64,000 nt of DNA from Polaribacter sp. Hel_I_88 (lineage in GTDB: Bacteria; Bacteroidota; Bacteroidia; Flavobacteriales; Flavobacteriaceae), in NCBI RefSeq assembly GCF_000687935.1, contig NZ_JHZZ01000001.1, positions 3,420,001 to 3,484,000 on the forward strand, given 5' to 3'. Numbering within the stretch: position 1 is the stretch's first letter; every line of letters begins with the position of its first letter. The notes under the pieces were generated by a model that saw only the letters and a program-made list of their open reading frames with translations, had not been told where the DNA came from and did not search any database. The position numbers and the translations under genes were made by a program. Positions 26,462 to 34,723 of this stretch are shown here, one piece after another.

Positions 26462-27169
26462 ATGAAAAAAACAGTCTTATTAATTTGCATCTTTTTTTCT
26501 TATGGAATTAAAGCACAAAATATTGTTGGTGCTTGGGAAAGCTTTTCAACTTCTGAAAATGGAGACAAGCTTAAAACTGTAGTTATTTTTTCTAAAGACT
26601 ATCAAGTATTAACTACCTATAATGAAGCTACTGGAGAATTTATTCATACTAATGGTGGCTCATGGACATTAGAAGGAAATATCATGACTGAAAAAATAGA
26701 ATTTCATACAGATAATAATGAACTTGTTGGAAATAAAATTAGTTTTAAAGTAATTATTACGGATAATTCAATTGAAATTGTTGATAATGATATGAAATTT
26801 GATAGAATAGACGATGGAGAGCCTGGAAGCCTACAAGGTGCATGGTTAATGTCTGGAAGAATTAGAGATGGTATAACGCAATTACGTGATACAAGTAGAC
26901 CAAGAAAAACAATGAAAATTTTATCAGGAACTAGATTTCAATGGATTGCTTACAACACAGAAACCAAACAATTTATGGGTTGTGGTGGAGGAACCTACAC
27001 CACAAATAATAATACATATACTGAAAATATAGCGTTCTTTTCAAAAGACAATTCTAAAGTTGGGCTAAGTTTAGATTTTAATTATGAACTGATCAATGGA
27101 AAATGGCATCATTCAGGCAACTCAAGCAAAGGAGATCCTTTTTATGAAATTTGGAGTATCAGAGAGTAA
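26462..27169 (+). CDS. Secreted protein with a duplicated lipocalin-like module
   Basis: 235 residues from ATG at 26462, chosen because the signal peptide MKKTVLLICIFFSYGIKAQ begins there; an earlier in-frame ATG at 26423 lies within element S8. The mature protein is two related halves: GAWESFS, TGEFIHTNGGSWTLEGN, ELVG and GAWLMSG, TKQFMGCGGGTYTTNNN, KVG. Each half should be a small beta-barrel or sandwich. No catalytic motif. Probably periplasmic or outer-membrane associated; function unknown. Confidence 0.75.
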   Translation: MKKTVLLICIFFSYGIKAQNIVGAWESFSTSENGDKLKTVVIFSKDYQVLTTYNEATGEFIHTNGGSWTLEGNIMTEKIEFHTDNNELVGNKISFKVIITDNSIEIVDNDMKFDRIDDGEPGSLQGAWLMSGRIRDGITQLRDTSRPRKTMKILSGTRFQWIAYNTETKQFMGCGGGTYTTNNNTYTENIAFFSKDNSKVGLSLDFNYELINGKWHHSGNSSKGDPFYEIWSIRE

Positions 27170-27196
27170 ATTTTGACTTTTTCAAAAATTAACAAA

Positions 27197-27350
27197 AGGC
27201 TAACAAAACGCTTATAAAAAAACGTCCTAGATAAATTGAATACAAAAAAAATTGCTGCTACTAGCCTACTCTGCATGTAGTGATCCATTTTAAGTTTATT
27301 TGCTACTTTAAAAACACAAACTAGCACACGCAAATATTCTAAACCAAAAC
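27197..27350. repeat. Cassette-type intergenic element S9 (diverged)
   Basis: Left end GGCTAACAAAACGCTTATAA; centre GCCTACTCTGCATG and TTTATTTGCTAC then AAAAACACAAAC line up with the GCCTA...TTTATTTGCTAA...GCTTAAAC of S6-S8. The right arm is poor. Last recognisable element of the string. Confidence 0.55.
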
Positions 27351-27376
27351 TATTAAAAGCAAACTGTAAAAACAAA

Positions 27377-28177
27377 ATGAATACACTAAAAAAGGGGGAA
27401 TTTTACGGAAACCATTACCAAAAGTCTGCTTTTAAAAATTTAATTATTACCGATACTAAATACACACACAGTAAAGTTGATTGGCATACTCACGAAAACC
27501 CATATTTTACATATCTGTTGCAAGGAAAACTCTTTGAAGCTAACAAAAAAGAGTCTTATTATTTAAAGCCAGGAAGTTTACTATTTCATAATTGGCAAGA
27601 TGCTCATTACAACATAAAACCGCCTGAATTTACAAGAGGTTTTCATATTGAACTGAATAATAATTGGTTTTCAACTTTTGATATTCAACTAACAGATTTT
27701 GAAGGAAGTATGAATCTAAAAAGTCCGATACTAAAAAACTTAATGAATCAAATATTTATGGAAACTAAACTTAATGACCAATATTCAAACGTAAGTATTG
27801 AGAGTAGTTTAATTCAACTATTTAATTCGTTAACTACACCAAAAAGGAATAATTCCAAAAAGCCCTTTTGGGTAAACCAACTCAAAGAATTGTTAATTGA
27901 AGAGCAAGTAGACTATTCTTTACATAGTTTAAGTTCGCAATTAGAAATACATCCTGTTCACCTATCTAGAGAATTCAATCGGTATTTTGGAACAAGTCTT
28001 GGCAATTATATTCGTTTGATAAAGTTAAACAAGGCTATTTGTTTACTTGCTTCTAAAAAATACTCATTAACAGAGGTGTGTTATCAATGTGGTTTTTACG
28101 ACCAAAGTCATTTTATTACCAACTTTAAACGAATTTACAAAACAACTCCTTCAAAATTTTTGAAGAACCTATTGTAA
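27377..28177 (+). CDS. AraC family transcriptional regulator
   Basis: 266 residues. The N-terminal half is a cupin-type sensor (DWHTHENPYFTYLLQG near 37, LKPGSLLFHNW near 68). The C-terminal 100 residues hold the two AraC helix-turn-helix motifs: LSSQLEIHPVHLSREFNRYF near 195 and EVCYQCGFYDQSHFITNFKR near 235. Ligand unknown. The serine hydrolase gene follows 69 bp downstream on the same strand, a common pairing, so that gene may be its target. Confidence 0.93.
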   Translation: MNTLKKGEFYGNHYQKSAFKNLIITDTKYTHSKVDWHTHENPYFTYLLQGKLFEANKKESYYLKPGSLLFHNWQDAHYNIKPPEFTRGFHIELNNNWFSTFDIQLTDFEGSMNLKSPILKNLMNQIFMETKLNDQYSNVSIESSLIQLFNSLTTPKRNNSKKPFWVNQLKELLIEEQVDYSLHSLSSQLEIHPVHLSREFNRYFGTSLGNYIRLIKLNKAICLLASKKYSLTEVCYQCGFYDQSHFITNFKRIYKTTPSKFLKNLL

Positions 28178-28246
28178 TGTTAATTCTATACAATTTTAAG
28201 AAGTTTTTTAATTTCATCTTTGCAATTCATACAAATCAATCAAAAA

Positions 28247-29902
28247 ATGAAAATTAAAAACATCTTTGTGCTACTGTTTATTTTTTATTCATTGGGTATT
28301 TTCTCCCAAAATATGGAGGAATATACAAGTGGTTGGGAAGGAAAAATAGATAATACAAAAACCTTTAGCTTAAAGGTTGTTATAGAGAATTTAGGATTTA
28401 AAAATGCCAAATTCAAAATTTCTAACAAGCAACATATCATTGATTATTCTTTTGATGCTAAAAACACTTCAACATTAGCAATCCCTTTTGCTAAAAACTA
28501 CTCTTTTAAAGGTCAATTATCTACAAATGGCAAAGAGATTAATGGATTTATAAAATCTGGCATGCTGCTTTATCATATAAAACTAACGCAATCAAATAAC
28601 AATATTTTTACAGGAACTTGGAATTTATTAATGGTTGATGAATTAAAATCACTTCAACTTTATTTAAGTGTTGAAAATGGAGCTGGGAGTGATTTTGAAG
28701 CGTATCCTATTTTTGGCGATAATCGATTTACTGGAACTTGGTGTAGCAATTTTCAAAAAGAAAAAGACTTGATTTCGTTTACTGATTTTAAAACTGGGTT
28801 ACAGTTTAAAGGTACATTAATGACCCATAAAATTCAATTAGGCATCTATTTAGACAAGCATGAAATTACACAAATAGCCTTAAAAAAATCTACACAAGAG
28901 TGGCAAATTGGTGGTTTTACAAGTGACTACAAGAAGTCCGTTATTGAACTTTCCATAATGGAAAAATTCATCATCAAAGATTCCTTACCCAGCACACATG
29001 CTGTTGTAATTTCAAGGAAAGGAAAAATAATTTACGAGAATTATTTTGATGGTTATCATCCTAATATTCCACATGATATGAAATCCGCATCAAAAAGTAT
29101 TTCGTCTGCTATTGTTGGCATTGCAAAAGATAAATCGTTATTTACAAATACTAAGCAATCCATATTTAATTTTTTACCTACTGAATATCAACAATATAAA
29201 GACAGTTTAAAATCAACAATTGACATTCAGAGTCTTTTAACGATGAGTTCAGGATTAGATGCAGACGATTATACCAAAGAGAGAAAATCATTAGCATCAG
29301 AGAATAACTATCAACCAACTCGTGATTGGACAGCAACTGTGTTAAAAGCGCCAATGATACATAAACCAAACACAAAAGCTATGTATGGTTCAGCAAACCC
29401 GTATTTACTTGGAGTTGCAATAGATTCCATTGTTTCAGAATCCTTAGAATTGTTTATGGACAAATACCTTTTTCAAAAACTTGAAATATCAAATTATATA
29501 ATTCAAACAGATATAAAAGGCAACCCATATTTTGGAGGAGGAATGTATTTAACACCAAGAGCTATGCTAAAGTTTGGAGAACTTTATCTTCATCAAGGAA
29601 AATGGAAATCAAAACGTGTATTCTCTAAAAAGTGGGTTCAAGATTCATTTAAAAAGTATCGAAACTTAGAAAATGTTCCCGATAAAAATGGATATGGATA
29701 TTTATGGTGGCACAATACATATAAAGTAAACGGAAAAAATATTGCATCTGTTGAAGCTAGAGGAGCTGGAGGACAATATATTTTTGTAATTCCTAGTTTA
29801 AAAATAGTTACTGTAATTACATCTGGAAACTATAGAAATGGGAAAACACAACAACCTGAATTGATTTTTGAAACATACATTTTACCTTATCTTAAAAGTT
29901 AA
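28247..29902 (+). CDS. Exported beta-lactamase-family serine hydrolase
   Basis: 551 residues from ATG at 28247, which starts a clean signal peptide (KIKNIFVLLFIFYSLGIFSQ). Residues 25-220 form a beta-rich N-terminal domain. The class C beta-lactamase/PBP4*-like fold follows: SASK near 287 gives the SxxK nucleophile, YGSAN near 385 the YxN, and the late GAGGQYIF replaces KTG as in family VIII esterases. It probably hydrolyses peptides or esters in the periplasm rather than antibiotics. The AraC regulator precedes it. Confidence 0.88.
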   Translation: MKIKNIFVLLFIFYSLGIFSQNMEEYTSGWEGKIDNTKTFSLKVVIENLGFKNAKFKISNKQHIIDYSFDAKNTSTLAIPFAKNYSFKGQLSTNGKEINGFIKSGMLLYHIKLTQSNNNIFTGTWNLLMVDELKSLQLYLSVENGAGSDFEAYPIFGDNRFTGTWCSNFQKEKDLISFTDFKTGLQFKGTLMTHKIQLGIYLDKHEITQIALKKSTQEWQIGGFTSDYKKSVIELSIMEKFIIKDSLPSTHAVVISRKGKIIYENYFDGYHPNIPHDMKSASKSISSAIVGIAKDKSLFTNTKQSIFNFLPTEYQQYKDSLKSTIDIQSLLTMSSGLDADDYTKERKSLASENNYQPTRDWTATVLKAPMIHKPNTKAMYGSANPYLLGVAIDSIVSESLELFMDKYLFQKLEISNYIIQTDIKGNPYFGGGMYLTPRAMLKFGELYLHQGKWKSKRVFSKKWVQDSFKKYRNLENVPDKNGYGYLWWHNTYKVNGKNIASVEARGAGGQYIFVIPSLKIVTVITSGNYRNGKTQQPELIFETYILPYLKS

Positions 29903-29919
29903 ATGGAGTAACCATATTT

Positions 29920-30543
29920 TTAAGCAGTAATCAAATCAAAAGAAATTTTAATTCCTGTAATGACCATTCCAGTTCCGATAATGGCAATAATTAACCCCAT
30001 TATTTTTCCGATTACAGAAATCACGTTATTCCCAACAATTTTTACAATAAAATCGCTTGCTCTAAAGGTTAAGTAGGTTAAAATACTCATCAATCCAAAA
30101 ATAGCAATTACTAAAACAGTCTGAATTGTTTCTACGTTGGCAACAAAATTCATAGCTGTAACAATAGTTCCTGGACCTGCCAAAATAGGAATAGCCATTG
30201 GTGATACTGCAATATCTTCTTCAGTATCTACGCTATCTAAACTTTTTACGTTCGATTGTTTTGATTGTAGCATTTCAAAACCAATAAAGAATATTAAGAT
30301 TCCACCTGTAATTTTAAAAGCAGGAATACTAATGTTAAAAAGCTCAAAAATATATTTTCCTAACAAGACAAAAACAGTTACAATTATAAAAGCGATGATA
30401 TTTGCTCTTTTATTGATGTCTCTCTTTATTGTTTTGTCTAATCCTTGTGTTAAGGAAACAAAAACTGTCATGTTTGAAATTGGGTTCGTAATTGCAAAAA
30501 AGCCCGTAAACACTGTAATTGCAAACGTAATTAAATTATCCAT
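29920..30543 (-). CDS. MarC family (UPF0056) inner-membrane protein
   Basis: 207 residues, six predicted membrane helices. FFAITNPISNMTVFVSLTQG near residue 15 and the central SPMAIPILAGPGTIV are family signatures. MarC proteins were once linked to multiple antibiotic resistance, but that link was withdrawn; transport function is unproven. Its 3' end converges on the serine hydrolase with 17 bp between. Not in an operon. Confidence 0.93.
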   Translation of the reverse strand: MDNLITFAITVFTGFFAITNPISNMTVFVSLTQGLDKTIKRDINKRANIIAFIIVTVFVLLGKYIFELFNISIPAFKITGGILIFFIGFEMLQSKQSNVKSLDSVDTEEDIAVSPMAIPILAGPGTIVTAMNFVANVETIQTVLVIAIFGLMSILTYLTFRASDFIVKIVGNNVISVIGKIMGLIIAIIGTGMVITGIKISFDLITA

Positions 30544-30715
30544 TTTCCTTTAAAATTATGAGGTGCAAAAGAACAGAATTATTAAGTCTTTATCGCCTTT
30601 TTTATTACTTATTTTTGGTAAAAGATAAAGGTAATAAATTTTGTGAAGACTTTTTTATTCTTCTAGGTATCTACGTACTCATCCTTATAGCTTAAACTTT
30701 ACGTGTTTTTAAAAA

Positions 30716-31639
30716 CTACACTAAAATTGTAGTTCCTGTGCTGGTTTTATGATCTTTTTCATCAAAATAAAAATCAATTCTACCTAGATTAATGCCATAA
30801 GCTCCTACTTGATTCACTAGTACATTTTTATCGTCTAAATTCTTCACTAAGGTAGGTTTTGGCAAAAAAGTATGGGTATGACCTCCAATAATTAAGTCGA
30901 TATTTTTAGTACTTTTTGCTAGGTTTAAATCGGATATTTGAGCCGTGTTTTTTCTATAATGATAACCTAAATGCGATAAACAAATAATTAAATCGCAATG
31001 TTCTTCATTTTTCAGTTGGTTTGTAATGTCTTGCGTAATTTCAATAGGATCTAAATATGCAGTTTCTTTATACATTTTTTTACTCACCAAACCTTCTAAC
31101 TCAATTCCCAAACCAAAAATCCCTATTTTAATTCCGTCTTTTACCATAATTTTATAAGGTTTTACATGCGTATCCAACACTGTATTTGTAAAATCGTAAT
31201 TGGCAGAAACAAAATCAAATTTTGCATGAGGCAATTGTTTGTATAAACCTTCAATAGCGTTGTCAAAATCATGATTCCCAATTGTAGCAACATCATACTT
31301 AAGCATGCTCATCAATTTAAACTCCAGTTCGCCACCAAAATAATTAAAATAAGGCGTTCCTTGAAAAATATCACCAGCATCTAATAACAAGGTATTGCTG
31401 TTTTCTTTGCGAATTTGTTCAATTAAAGTCGCCCTTCTTGCTACTCCACCTTTATTTGCATTTCGATGATGGTTGGGTTTAAAAGGCTCTATTTGACTGT
31501 GCGTATCATTTGTGTGTAAAATAGTGATATGACGTTTTTGTTTCGCTGCAAATGATGGTAAAGTTAAACCACCAACCATCGCTAATGCAGATGCGCCTCC
31601 AAGTTGTTTTAAAAAATTTCTTCTTCTCATCTTATTCAA
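30716..31639 (-). CDS. Tat-exported metallophosphoesterase (UshA N-terminal domain)
   Basis: 307 residues. A twin-arginine signal (RRRNFLKQL) is followed by a hydrophobic stretch. The calcineurin-like metal ligands are all seen: HTNDTHSQ near 40, DAGDIFQG near 82, GNHDFD near 117, SHLGYH near 220, and GGHTHTF near 252. It matches the catalytic half of 5'-nucleotidases such as UshA but lacks their C-terminal domain, which is encoded by the overlapping upstream gene. Role: periplasmic nucleotide or phosphoester hydrolysis. Confidence 0.92.
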   Translation of the reverse strand: MNKMRRRNFLKQLGGASALAMVGGLTLPSFAAKQKRHITILHTNDTHSQIEPFKPNHHRNANKGGVARRATLIEQIRKENSNTLLLDAGDIFQGTPYFNYFGGELEFKLMSMLKYDVATIGNHDFDNAIEGLYKQLPHAKFDFVSANYDFTNTVLDTHVKPYKIMVKDGIKIGIFGLGIELEGLVSKKMYKETAYLDPIEITQDITNQLKNEEHCDLIICLSHLGYHYRKNTAQISDLNLAKSTKNIDLIIGGHTHTFLPKPTLVKNLDDKNVLVNQVGAYGINLGRIDFYFDEKDHKTSTGTTILV

Positions 31640-32378
31640 TTTTTACACGATTATCAATAGCAACTTGCAACGTATCCATTTTTTCAAAATAATCGATTAC
31701 TGCATCTCTTACTTTATAGTTTAGGTTTGTTAATTGCTTTGGATTTTTAAAGAAATCCATACCATCGCCACCTGTTTGTAAATAATCGGAGGTTAAGACG
31801 TTGTATATTTTGTTGCTATCAAACTTTTTGCCACCAATTTTTAAATCGTACCCATTTTCTGTAATCAATAATGCTATATTTTTAGATAAAGGATGTGCAC
31901 TTTGATTGCGAATAAAATACTGGATTAATTCGTCAATTTTATCACCAGTTAACGTAACCACCACAAGTTCATTATCAAAAGGCATTAATTTAAAAGCGCT
32001 TTCTTTGGTTACATTTCCCTGTGCAATAGATGCTCGCAAACCACCACTATTAAACATGGCAAAATCGATAGTATTTGTAGTGGTTTTTGTAAAAAGTGGA
32101 TTTGCCATTTCAACCGACAAATCTGCTACTAAATTGCCTAAAGTACTTTGTAATTGTGTGCTTTGTTTTGTTAAATCAATGGCTGAGTAGGTTAAAACTC
32201 GTTCCATTTCGCCAACTAATTTTTCTTTATAAGGCGAAATTACGTTTTCAATTGTTGGAGAGGCCACAAGTGTACTGTCAACAACAATATTTTTTGCAGT
32301 AATTTTTGTTAGTGATTGCTCAGTCTTTTTACAAGAAGCTACAACAAGAAATAGACAAATAAAATAGATGGGTTTCAT
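31632..32378 (-). CDS. Lipoprotein with 5'-nucleotidase C-terminal domain
   Basis: 248 residues from ATG at 32378, where a lipoprotein signal (LFLVVASC) begins; the longer open frame upstream is untypical. The body matches the 5_nucleotid_C domain: LGNLVADLSVEMA near 95, MFNSGGLRASIAQGNVT near 120, and DFFKNP-like YLQTGGDGMDFF near 200. This domain binds the nucleoside in UshA. It overlaps the metallophosphoesterase start by 8 bp, so the two halves of the enzyme are made together as separate chains. Confidence 0.9.
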   Translation of the reverse strand: MKPIYFICLFLVVASCKKTEQSLTKITAKNIVVDSTLVASPTIENVISPYKEKLVGEMERVLTYSAIDLTKQSTQLQSTLGNLVADLSVEMANPLFTKTTTNTIDFAMFNSGGLRASIAQGNVTKESAFKLMPFDNELVVVTLTGDKIDELIQYFIRNQSAHPLSKNIALLITENGYDLKIGGKKFDSNKIYNVLTSDYLQTGGDGMDFFKNPKQLTNLNYKVRDAVIDYFEKMDTLQVAIDNRVKIE

Positions 32379-32656
32379 GAATTTGTTTTGATGGCTAAAA
32401 ATAAAAAAATAAACGAAATGGTGATGCTTCTTTCTGTAAAACCTTTCAAGATAAAAAGACTTCAAATTCAAAAGTGGTATGATACTATTTAAGTCAAATA
32501 AAAAAGAAAGTATATTAAGATATTCCCATCTTTAATGCTATAAATATTCATTATTTAAATAACTTATTTTGTTTTTTTTTGAAATATGAACCACCAATTT
32601 TTTATAATGCCTTTATTTTTTTGATAGTTAGGTATATTATAACTATTTTAGATTTC

Positions 32657-32664
32657 TATATTTG
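32657..32664 (+). promoter_or_regulatory. Likely -7 promoter box of the histidine kinase gene
   Basis: TATATTTG fits TAnnTTTG and lies 13 bp before the ATG at 32677, implying a very short leader. No good -33 TTTG is seen. The rest of 32379-32656 between the two divergent genes shows nothing else. Confidence 0.4.
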
Positions 32665-32676
32665 TCCCCTCAATTA

Positions 32677-34695
32677 ATGAAACTTTATAAAAACGCTATT
32701 TTTTTAGTCATCTTTCTGTTTTCAATTCAAGCTACTTTTAGTTTAGAGTTCGAAACAGCTCAGCAACCTTCCATAGAAATTACTACTGAGCAATTTCAAC
32801 ATAACAAAACAATTAAACTAGACCAACATTGGGAATTTTATTGGAAGGACTTTATAAATCCAGGAAATTTTAATCATCCTAAAGTTTTTGATAGTGTGTC
32901 CCTTACTTCTTGGACAAACTATAAAGATACTAATAACAAACCTTTGCCTTCTTTTGGCTATGCAACATATCGTTTACTGTTCTCCATTCCAAAAGGGAGA
33001 CCTAGCACTTCTTTATACATTCCATTAATTACGGCTTCTTCTAAAATATGGATAAATGGAGTTTTTATCTTAGAAACTGGACAAGTTGGCACTTCCAAAT
33101 CAAAAACTTTGCATAGAAGTTTTACAAAAATAATTCCCTTAGACAGCCAAGAAACCAATTTTGAAGTGGTAATACAAGTTGCCAACTTTTATCATAAAAA
33201 AGGCGGAATAACAACCCCCATACTTTTAGGAACTACAGACCAACTTTTTCAAAAAAAATCGTTACAAATCATGACAGACATGATTAGTATAGGTAGTTTT
33301 TCTTTTATTGGTATTTTATTTTTAGTTTTCTATTTGTTGTATTGGAGCAAAGACCAAGCAGTATTGTACTTTTCGATTCTATGCATTTGCATGGCTTACC
33401 ATACTTTAAATGAAAGATACGCACCACTTGCCATAGTTTTTAGTAAACTTAGCTGGGTTTTCCTTGTAAAACTAGAATATATTTCAAGTTATTTAGCAGG
33501 ACTATTTGCCAGTTTATTTTTTGCCATAATTTTAAAAGAATTTACACATTCTTGGTACAAAAAAACGATGATAACAATAATTTCTATTTTAGTATTTCTA
33601 GTGCTAGTATTGCCTTCCCCTTATTTTACGCAACTAATTGTGCCTTTTTTTATATGTATGTTGCTAAACATAGTTTATGTAATTTTTATAAGCATTCAAG
33701 CCATTTTAGCCAAAAGCGCTATTTCAAGGTTGCTTATATTTACAATTATAGCATGTGCAATTACATTCTCTGGTCATATCTTATTTTTTATGAAAGAAAA
33801 TGAATTAGCATTAATCTATATAAAGTTTGCCTATATTATTGTCTTTTTGCTTATTTCAATGCTGATGTTACATCGTTTTTCTAATTCTTTTCGTCAGTTA
33901 GCTTTAGCAAATGCTTTTGTTTTAGAGCAAAAAAGAGAAATATCACAAAAATCTGATGAAATTTCAAAGGCAAATTTAAAGTTAGAAGAAAATTTAAATC
34001 AACTAAAAGCTAAAATTACTGAATTAGACGATTTTAACCATATTGTTTCTCATGATTTAAAAACGCCCTTAATTTCGGTGTACTCTTTAGCTTCTTTTAT
34101 TGAGGAAGATTTAAAAGATAATTTAAACGCTAGCACAAAAAGTCATATTGTAATGATGAAAGACGTTGTTTCTAAAATGGAAGCTTCTATAAACGGACTT
34201 TTAGCCTACTCTAAAGTTACAATCACCAAAAAAGTAAAAAGTAATTTTTTACTAAATGATTTATTAAAAAAAATAACCAACTCTGTAGATCCTCAGCATA
34301 AAAACATCATTCATTTGCCTAAAAATAATATTGAAATTTTTGCCAGTGAAATTGAGTTAGAACATGTTTTTCAAAATTTAATTACCAATGCAATCAAATA
34401 TAATAATAAAGAAAAAGCAATCATAATTATTGCAGCAGCAAAGGAAAAAACAAACTATGTGTTTTCTGTACAAGATAATGGTCCTGGGATTCCAGAAGAA
34501 TATCATTCCAAAATATTTGATATTTTTAGTCAGTTAGATACAGATGAAAAAGATTTAAAAAGCACAGGTATTGGTTTGGCAATCGTAAAAAAAATAGTCC
34601 ATAAAAATCAAGGGCAACTTACTGTTACCTCTAAAGAAAATAATGGCCTAAAAATTGAATTTACTATAGCAATATCGCCAAAAACAAACAGCTAA
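32677..34695 (+). CDS. 7TMR-DISM sensor histidine kinase
   Basis: 672 residues from ATG at 32677. A signal peptide (to about 22), a periplasmic beta-sandwich 7TMR-DISMED2 domain (about 40-175), seven membrane helices (about 190-395), a coiled coil (about 410-455), then the kinase: H-box SHDLKTPL near 457, N-box NLITNAIKYN near 567, DNGPGIPEEY near 601 and STGIGLAIVKK near 629. DISM receptors sense carbohydrates or other periplasmic ligands. No response regulator is adjacent, so the partner is elsewhere. Confidence 0.93.
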   Translation: MKLYKNAIFLVIFLFSIQATFSLEFETAQQPSIEITTEQFQHNKTIKLDQHWEFYWKDFINPGNFNHPKVFDSVSLTSWTNYKDTNNKPLPSFGYATYRLLFSIPKGRPSTSLYIPLITASSKIWINGVFILETGQVGTSKSKTLHRSFTKIIPLDSQETNFEVVIQVANFYHKKGGITTPILLGTTDQLFQKKSLQIMTDMISIGSFSFIGILFLVFYLLYWSKDQAVLYFSILCICMAYHTLNERYAPLAIVFSKLSWVFLVKLEYISSYLAGLFASLFFAIILKEFTHSWYKKTMITIISILVFLVLVLPSPYFTQLIVPFFICMLLNIVYVIFISIQAILAKSAISRLLIFTIIACAITFSGHILFFMKENELALIYIKFAYIIVFLLISMLMLHRFSNSFRQLALANAFVLEQKREISQKSDEISKANLKLEENLNQLKAKITELDDFNHIVSHDLKTPLISVYSLASFIEEDLKDNLNASTKSHIVMMKDVVSKMEASINGLLAYSKVTITKKVKSNFLLNDLLKKITNSVDPQHKNIIHLPKNNIEIFASEIELEHVFQNLITNAIKYNNKEKAIIIIAAAKEKTNYVFSVQDNGPGIPEEYHSKIFDIFSQLDTDEKDLKSTGIGLAIVKKIVHKNQGQLTVTSKENNGLKIEFTIAISPKTNS

Positions 34696-34723
34696 TGTTA
34701 TTAATTTATATACAATAATGTGT

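Noticed and set aside
28247-29902. Antibiotic-resistance beta-lactamase
   Set aside because: The SxxK and YxN motifs fit the broad serine-hydrolase family, but the KTG triad is replaced and there is an extra N-terminal domain, so resistance is not supported.
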